A program made the translations under genes and the position numbers. A DNA stretch of 14,881 bases, from positions 1 through 14,881 of the forward strand of contig JABYQS010000714.1 of assembly GCA_022592435.1 (NCBI GenBank). Direction: 5' to 3'. How positions within the stretch are numbered: the stretch's first letter is position 1; each line of letters begins with the position of its first letter. Below the pieces are notes generated by a model, which made no database searches, was not told where the DNA came from, and saw nothing but the letters and a program-made list of their open reading frames with translations. This document shows, one piece after another, positions 9,158-14,881 of this stretch. Source of the DNA: Cerioporus squamosus (taxonomy: Eukaryota > Basidiomycota > Agaricomycetes > Polyporales > Polyporaceae).

Positions 9158-10244
9158 TGTCTCAGCTCGGCGACCCCTACATGCATGCCGGTCCCCGGAA
9201 GCGAAAGCGATAATTCGTCTTCTGACTTTGGTCACTGGAAGATGCGTTTAAGAGTGAGTTATGTCCTCTCATAACAATACTCTTTGACTGATGGAGCTTG
9301 GCTGGGGACGCGATGCTCCATCAGAACTCGTCGCGTTGCAGAGCACAAATTGTGGTATAAGTACTGCTTGTTCAGTCCTGCGAATCGTTCTCTGTGTGAT
9401 TAGCAATCCTATTAAGCTTTCAGAGATGAGCCGTTCAAAAGTCGTGACACGTTACGAACAGACGAACAGCGATGTTTCCACTTCACATTCAAGTTCACGT
9501 TCGAACTTCAAACAGACAGTCTGACAGCGGCATTATGGTACCACGTGGCACAGCCCAATCAGGTAGTGTAGACGCCGGCCGACGAAGCTGTTTCAAAAGT
9601 GCGGCCAGAGGCGCCGCGAGTTGCTTCAAACTTCCGCCGTTCTTGCATGATGATCTCCATCGATTCGCTACGATCGCTTCAATGTGCACGATATACCTTG
9701 GCCACAGCGACTTGCTCTCTGTCGGACACCTTTGCGCTGACATCCGGGATCTACAGTATATGGCTGTGACACGTGTCGAAAGGAAATCTGAGCGACGGGC
9801 TGCATAACCATTCATATTGGCTGCCCGGTGGGTACTTATCTTGCGCTTGTCTGTCGCGAATGATAATTGAGGATAGATGATTAAACCAAGCTTCACAGGT
9901 GCATACATTTAGTACTGCGCTGCTCGTGCAACACAACATCACGCAATTGAGACAACCGCATGCGGGCCCTCCCGGGCCTCCGAAATGTGAATCGCTGAAT
10001 CCACATATGATTCCTGGATAGTGCAAAGTTGTCCGACTGACACAGAGTCTCACAAACACAGCACCCAAGTTCCCGTCGGCGGGGAGTTCCTCCCGTAGAC
10101 TTCTTTGCGCCGGGTGTTGCATCCATGCGGATTCGGCGACTCCGGTGGGCATCCTCGTTGCAAGACCGTGAGCGCGCATCTTAATAGAACCCTTCGGAGG
10201 CACTTATCAGGTATGCGTGTAGTAAAAATAGCCTTGCGGCTTGC
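9158..10244. other. Spacer upstream of sedolisin copy 2
   Basis: No supported gene. A 51-codon plus frame without an ATG (9416-9571) reads protein-like (CFHFTFKFTFELQTDS) and sits between a tttcag acceptor-like and a gtagtg donor-like site, but nothing pairs with it. The minus strand has open frames of 137 and 150 codons (9495-9908, 9751-10203) with cysteine-rich, biased composition and no motif. No tRNA was seen. Confidence 0.35.
9288..9324. repeat. 10-bp perfect stem-loop
   Basis: CTGATGGAGC (9288-9297) is repeated in reverse complement as GCTCCATCAG (9315-9324) around a 17-nt loop. It lies about 130 bp after the end of the APH-like relic. It has no T-run or other sign of a specific function. 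Confidence 0.5.
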
Positions 10245-10557
10245 CAACCGTTCTGATCAATCTCCACACTGCTTCTAGCACATGGCGATCACTCCACAGC
10301 AAGCTTCGCCATCACGAGTCCTTCCCCGCACAACAGGCTGCCTCGGAAGGATCGTCATTCCTCGTCGGGGAGCACGTTGCGACGAGTTGCAGCCGCTCAA
10401 GACTGCCCGTCTGTCGACCAATCCTGCCGTGACGGTTGTTCCATACGACTGATAGGACCATGCGGTCTAGCACCGGCCGCCCTGCTATCTCGACACCGAC
10501 ATACAGTGCCAGGCCCGCTCACGTCGCGTTGCATGTGAGGTCTCTCGCCCGAGGAAG

Positions 10558-10564
10558 TATAAAG
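10558..10564 (+). promoter_or_regulatory. TATA box of sedolisin copy 2
   Basis: TATAAAG, 74 bp upstream of the ATG at 10632, the same distance as in copy 1. The leader between box and ATG is strongly conserved with copy 1 (ccaaggtcctgttca). Confidence 0.65.
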
Positions 10565-10631
10565 TCCTCGCAACAACGACGAAGAACATCCAAGGTCCTG
10601 TTCATCTCCTCAACAGCCACCTCGAGCCAGC

Positions 10632-12658
10632 ATGGTTGCCACCCGCGGCTTGTTCTTCGTCTCGCTCTTCGCCCTTGCCTTGGGCAAGCCCATGGCGCGC
10701 AACATGAAGGTGCACGAGTCCCGCGAGGGCATCCCCGATGGCTTCTCGCTGCGCGGCACTGCTCAGCCCGACCAGACCCTCAAGCTCCGTCTCGCACTCG
10801 TGCAGAGCAACTTCGCCGAGCTCGAGCGCAAGCTGATGGACGTCAGCACGCCGTCGAGCGCGAACTACGGCAAGCATCTCTCGAAGGCTGAGGTAGGTTC
10901 TACGGATCGTGTTCGCAACTGACCGCAGCAACTGATCTCGTGGTCAACAGGTCCAGCAGCTCGTTGCTCCGACGCAGGACAGCGTCGATGCCGTCAACGC
11001 TTGGCTGAAGGAGAACGACATCAACGCGAAGACGATCTCCGCTACCGGCGACTGGCTCGCGTTTGAGGTCCCTGTGAGCAAGGCTAATGAGCTCTTCGAT
11101 GCCGACTTCTCCGTCTACACGCACGACGAGACTGGCACGGAGGCCGTCCGCACCCTCTCCTACTCCATTCCGGCGGAGCTCCAGGGCCACCTTGACCTCG
11201 TGCACCCGACCATCACCTTCCCGAACCCCAGGGGCCTTCTTCCGGTGTTCACGGCCCCGATCAAGGCTGAGGCCCAGAACTTGACGTCGCGTGCGACGAT
11301 CCCCTCGTCGTGTGCACGTACCATCACTCCTGCCTGTCTGCAGGCGATCTACAACATCCCTTCCACACCGGCCACCGAGTCGTCGAACAAGCTCGCGGTC
11401 ACCGGCTTCATTGAGCAGTACGCCAACAAGGCGGACCTCAAGACGTTCCTGACCCGGTTCCGCACGGACATCTCATCGTCGACGAGCTTCACTCTCCAAA
11501 CCCTCGATGGCGGCTCGAACCCGCAATCCGGCAGCGAGGCTGGTGTCGAGGCTGTAAGTCGTCCATGTTGCCACTCAACTGCGCAGGGAGATGCTAACGC
11601 CTAGTCCCTTCAGAACCTCGACATCCAATACACGGTCGGTGTTGCCACTGGTGTTCCCACCGTCTTCATCTCCGTTGGAGAGGACTTCCAGGACGGCGAC
11701 CTCGAGGGCTTCCTCGATGTCGTGAACGCCCTCCTCGACGAGGACACGCCACCCTACGTGATGACCACAAGCTACGGACAGAACGAGAACACAATCTCCC
11801 GTAACCTCGCGAAGTACGTTCATCCTGCGTCGCTTATAACCTCTGTGTACTGACGTACTCCTTCCAGCAACCTGTGCAATGCTTATGCGCAGCTGGGTGC
11901 TCGGGGTGTCTCCATCCTCTTCGCATCCGGTGACGGTGGTGTCTCTGGCTCGCAGTCTTCCAGCTGTAGCAAGTTCGTCCCGACCTTCCCTTCTGGCTGC
12001 CCCTTGTGCGTCACATAATCCCGATTATGACCTTTCTCTATACTGACCAGTCCGCAACAGCATGACCTCCGTCGGTGCTACTCAGGGCATCAACCCGGAG
12101 ACCGCGGCAGACTTCTCGTCCGGCGGCTTCTCCAACTACTTCGGCATCCCCGACTACCAGAAGAGCGCGGTGTCAAGCTACCTCAAAGCTCTCGGCAGCA
12201 CCAACTCTGGCAAGTACAACGCGACCGGCCGCGGCTTCCCCGACATCGCCACCCAGGGCGTCAACTTCGAGATCGTCGTCGACGGGCAGGTCGAGGGCGT
12301 CGAGGGCACGAGCTGCTCGAGCCCGACGCTCGCGAGCATCATCTCGCTGCTGAACGACCGCCTCATCGCGGCCGGGAAGAGCCCGCTTGGGTTCCTCAAC
12401 CCGTTCCTGTACTCGACTGGGGCGTCTGCGCTCAATGACATCACGTCTGGCTCGAACCCCGGCTGCAACACGAACGGGTTCCCGGCAAAGGCTGGCTGGG
12501 ACCCCGTCACTGGGCTCGGTACGCCCGACTTCAGAAGCTGCTATCGGCTGTCGGCTTGTAGACGGGTAGCCGGACGATGGCGGCTTTGGGGGCAGAGCCG
12601 TTTCAAAATGTGCATTGTAAATTATTCTGTGTACGCCTTTGTGCTGTATGTAGAGTAA
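10632..12658 (+). CDS. Sedolisin (S53) copy 2 with frameshifted C-terminus, 599 aa as read
   Basis: Paralogue of the gene at 5722 with the same five exons: 10632-10892, 10951-11553, 11614-11813, 11868-12005 and 12061-12658; introns are 58, 60, 54 and 55 bp. Signal peptide, activation domain, Glu287/Asp291 (VEANLDIQY), Asp377 (FASGDGG), Ser485 (EGTSCSSP), Asp527 and Asp548 are all kept. Copy 1 has gacttcaagaagctg at the end, but this copy has gacttcagaagctg near 12530-12543, one A fewer. The frame therefore shifts after residue 558 (...GLGTPDF), passes the old stop, and adds 41 unrelated residues to a TAA at 12656-12658. The core fold and calcium-site residues precede the shift, so the product may still work; the last helix (KKLLSAVGL in copy 1) is lost. 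Exon 3 differs most (for example TSYGQNENTISRNLANN). A sequencing error at this base is also possible, in which case the protein is 567 aa and ends near 12561. Confidence 0.9.
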
Positions 12659-12711
12659 ACATCACGGGATTCGGATACTACATAGCTCTGCACGGCCCCT
12701 GTTCACACTTT

Positions 12712-13133
12712 GTCCGAGGCAACCCGACGCACTAAGTAGTATCAGGCTTGGACGTGACCGTTGCGGAGTCCTGGAGACGGCGGGCTTCTGGCTGTTCTCT
12801 ATCCTTCTCAGGTCCCCGTTACCTCCATCATCTTCTCTCGTATTCTCACTGCGCTCGAGAGCTCTGCAGCAAGCTGGAATGAAATTCGTTCGAAGGCACT
12901 CCGGCGATTTCGGATTGCGGCAAGGAGGCTGTGCTCGGACCTTTTAAGATTAAGCCAGCAGCGCCACCACTTCCCGACCTTGCTCTGCCTCCTCCATTTT
13001 GCTTGGCACTCCGGCCGCTCGTGCGGCACATAAGTAAATACTCGCGAAACCACACCGAGCTCCGTAAGTCTTCTCACCACCTTCCATCCGCAGGCACGCA
13101 CACACCCACCCCTGCACGCTTCCGACCGCCACA
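12712..13133 (+). other. Intergenic region with promoter of the C2-domain gene
   Basis: No gene is supported on either strand; the minus-strand ORFs overlapping 12808-13243 run antisense into the C2 gene. A TATA-like cataagtaaata lies about 100 bp upstream of the ATG at 13134, followed by a pyrimidine- and CA-rich leader (cacgcacacacccacccctg). These are common features of fungal promoters, but no specific regulatory site was recognised. Confidence 0.4.
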
Positions 13134-14881
13134 ATGCCCGGCGGACGCAGAAACCCGATACAGATGTCGCAGATTCTTGGCACGCTCCACAACACCGTGT
13201 CTCGCGCCAAGGTCGAGGCAAAGGACAGGGCCGCGGCGTTCATGGAAGATCACCACGTCGAGCGGACGTTCGTAGACCTCAGCATCAAGTTCATCGGGGC
13301 CTCGGGCCTCCCGAAGATGGACGTCGTCGGGTCGGCGGACCCGTACTTTGTCGCGAAGCTCGACGACCAGCTGACGTTTGTGTGAGTGCTTTTTGATGCC
13401 CGTGGCGAGCATGCCAAGACGTTCGGTATATCGCTGATCTCGATTTCCTGTATGCGCAGATCAACCGTGAAGCCAGATACGCTTGCGCCTGTGTGGAACG
13501 AGCTCTGGAAGGTCAAGAACGTGCCGAGCACGGCGACGCTGACCGTTGAGGTCAACGACAAGGACGTGGGCAATATTACCGACGACCACATCGGCAAGTT
13601 CTCAACGTCTGTCACTCCTGGTGCGAAGGAATGCGCGATCGAGAGTGTCTCCATCCGACGGAACAGCCGGGGCACCTTCTGGCTCAACGTGAGTGCTATC
13701 CGCTTGTTCGTCCTGTTAACCGTTGGCTCAAGGTGCGGTCTGCATGGTCATCACCAACGACAACGGTTGGATGACCATGCAGATACCTCGCCTGGCTGCA
13801 CGGGGATCGAGAGCTCGGAGGCAGTCAGTGACGTCATATACTCGGAACCTCGAGCGGCGACAGGACGTGGATACCATATGCATACCTACATCTGCACAAC
13901 AGCATGCTGCGTGATGGCTAATCAACCACTACCCTTCTACAGATCGAGTCCACACCCTCAACAGACCCCAAAGCCGAGCGCAGACAATACATCTTCGACG
14001 GGCCCATCCGCTTCTCGCGGCACTTCTCGCCCACCATCGGGCGGCTCACGAACCTCAACGACGCCCGGCTCTACTCCACCTGGAAGCTCTACATCAAGGG
14101 CGTGCGCATGTTCTTTGGCGACACCGTCCAGCACTGGAACCGCTCCTACAAGGCCGCGCAGGCCATCTTCCAAGGCCCCGCCTCCATCGCCGTCCGCTCG
14201 ACGATCCAGGCCGGGCACCGCATGCTCTACGCGCGCACGACGACGAACGGGTTCGGGGTCATCGAAGGCCCCGAGGATGTCTTCCGCCTCCTCCTCCACG
14301 GGACCTCGACCTCCCCGGGCGTGGGCACCGCGGGCACGGCAGGGCTCATGCACCTCGGCTCCACCCCCAACGCCACCGCAGCAGCGTCGAGCCCCTCCCC
14401 GTTCGCGAACCGCGTCAAGCCCGCGGTGTACACGTACATCATCGCCGTCGAGGACGACTCCTTCCGATTCTCCGAGACGGGCGCCGCGTTCTTCGTCGAC
14501 TTCGCGTCCAAGCACGCGCTGCACGCGAACTGCGCGCCCGCCGTGCGCTACTCGGGCGAGTTCCACCCGCGCCCGCGGGCGGGTGGGACAAGTTCTCCGA
14601 CGACACGCCCGACCAGGCCGTCCAGTGGGAGCTCGTCATCGACAACAACAGCGGGACGTACAGCCCGGACCCGCTGATGCTGCCCGACCTGAAGGAGCTC
14701 CTGGAGTACAACTTTCCGGGCTTCACGATCCATGCGTGGGACCGGAACGATCCGCGGCTGAGCCACAGTCGCGAGGCGTGCAGGGCGTATGCGCTGGAGC
14801 ACCGCGGGGTGCGGCAGGAGGAGCTGCAGCCGCATGTGGCGGAGGGCCAGGAGACGCTGTCGCAGAGCGCACGCGCGCACG
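13134..14881 (+). CDS. C2-domain protein, incomplete at right edge, one apparent frameshift
   Basis: A cytoplasmic or membrane-associated protein with one N-terminal C2 domain (about residues 46-158) and a long C-terminal region typical of a fungal C2 family of unknown function. Exons are 13134-13381, 13460-13688 and 13943 onward; introns are 78 and 254 bp. Calcium-type loop residues are present: Asp63 and Asp69 (KMDVVGSADPYF) and Asp116, Asp118 and Asp124 (NDKDVGNITDDHIG), so calcium-dependent lipid binding is plausible. Exon 3 reads FRFSETGAAFFVDFASKHAL and RYSGEFHPRPRA, then leaves frame. From 14584 a different frame clearly continues the same protein (WDKFSDDTPDQAVQWEL, LMLPDLKELLEYNFPGF) to the window end. 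One base appears to be missing between 14570 and 14583 in a GC-rich run; no acceptable intron explains it. The ATG at 13134 has a good context (cacaATGc); a second in-frame ATG is ten codons later. Confidence 0.85.
13739..13783. repeat. Strong hairpin inside intron 2 of the C2 gene
   Basis: CTGCATGGTCAT (13740-13751) pairs with ATGACCATGCAG (13771-13782), extended inward by CCAAC/GTTGG after a 2-nt bulge and outward by one T-A pair, closing on the 7-nt loop gacaacg. The intron is 254 bp, four to five times longer than most introns in this window, so the hairpin may be part of an inserted sequence or a local structure affecting splicing. Confidence 0.7.

Larger units (their letters stand above)
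10245..12711 (+). repeat. Direct duplication, right unit (sedolisin copy 2)
   Basis: Second copy of the unit starting near 5430, in the same orientation and separated from the first by about 2.45 kb of unrelated sequence. Promoter, exons, intron positions and 3' flank all correspond. The promoter part (10245-10630) is more diverged and has a stretch around 10420-10520 not matched in copy 1. Confidence 0.85.

Noticed and set aside
9751..10203. 150-codon minus-strand ORF in the spacer
   Set aside because: No recognisable domain or splice context, and its biased cysteine-rich make-up suggests chance.
12520..12543. A rescue intron ending at ttcag that would restore the normal end of sedolisin copy 2
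   Set aside because: The only nearby donor (gtacgc) would give a 15-16 bp intron and remove the conserved GTPDF motif.
13958..14566. 202-codon minus-strand ORF over exon 3 of the C2 gene
   Set aside because: Low-complexity Arg/Gly/Glu shadow of a GC-rich coding exon on the other strand.
1..14881. CRISPR arrays, rRNA and tRNA genes
   Set aside because: No regularly spaced repeats, rRNA-like sequence or tRNA A/B-box pairs were seen; isolated gttcga motifs (for example near 1630) lack the rest of a tRNA.

Overview
The window looks like a piece of a filamentous basidiomycete (mushroom-forming Agaricomycete) nuclear genome. The intact genes have many very short introns (51-60 bp, GT...AG, with one 78 bp and one 254 bp exception), GC-rich codon use and protein families typical of wood- and litter-decay fungi. 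There are no bacterial-type operons, rRNA or tRNA genes. The species assignment is inference; nothing in the sequence names it.

Layout. Positions 1-2780 are gene-poor. They hold a short open tail at the left edge, a decayed minus-strand coding relic (391-1009), an AT-rich stretch (about 1020-1690), a perfect 18-bp inverted repeat (1744-1839) and a faint trace resembling a Ulp1-type cysteine protease. Positions 2784-4033 (minus) carry a complete four-exon alpha/beta-hydrolase of 362 aa with a visible Ser-Asp-His triad. Positions 4034-5430 are intergenic with scattered degenerate open stretches. Positions 5722-7647 (plus) encode a secreted sedolisin (peptidase family S53, 567 aa, five exons). 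Positions 7800-10240 separate it from a second copy and contain a broken APH-like small-molecule kinase relic. Positions 10632-12658 (plus) encode the second sedolisin, with identical exon structure. It has lost one base eight codons before the paralogue's stop codon and so ends in an unrelated 41-residue tail. Positions 13134 to the right edge (plus) carry a C2-domain protein, incomplete in the window and with one apparent frameshift.

How it fits together. The central theme is a 2.4-kb direct duplication (about 5430-7797 and 10245-12711) that copied a whole secreted-protease gene with its promoter, TATA box, 5' UTR and 3' flank. The two copies differ very unevenly: about 5 mismatches in the first 400 bp of exon 2 against 33 in the next 213 bp. 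This points to gene conversion after duplication. The protease genes are probably extracellular acid peptidases for nutrition. The hydrolase and the C2 protein are independent neighbours. No previously undescribed multi-gene system is evident. The most notable points are the mosaic paralogues, the late frameshift in copy 2, the APH relic with its catalytic Asp replaced, and the unidentified coding relics.
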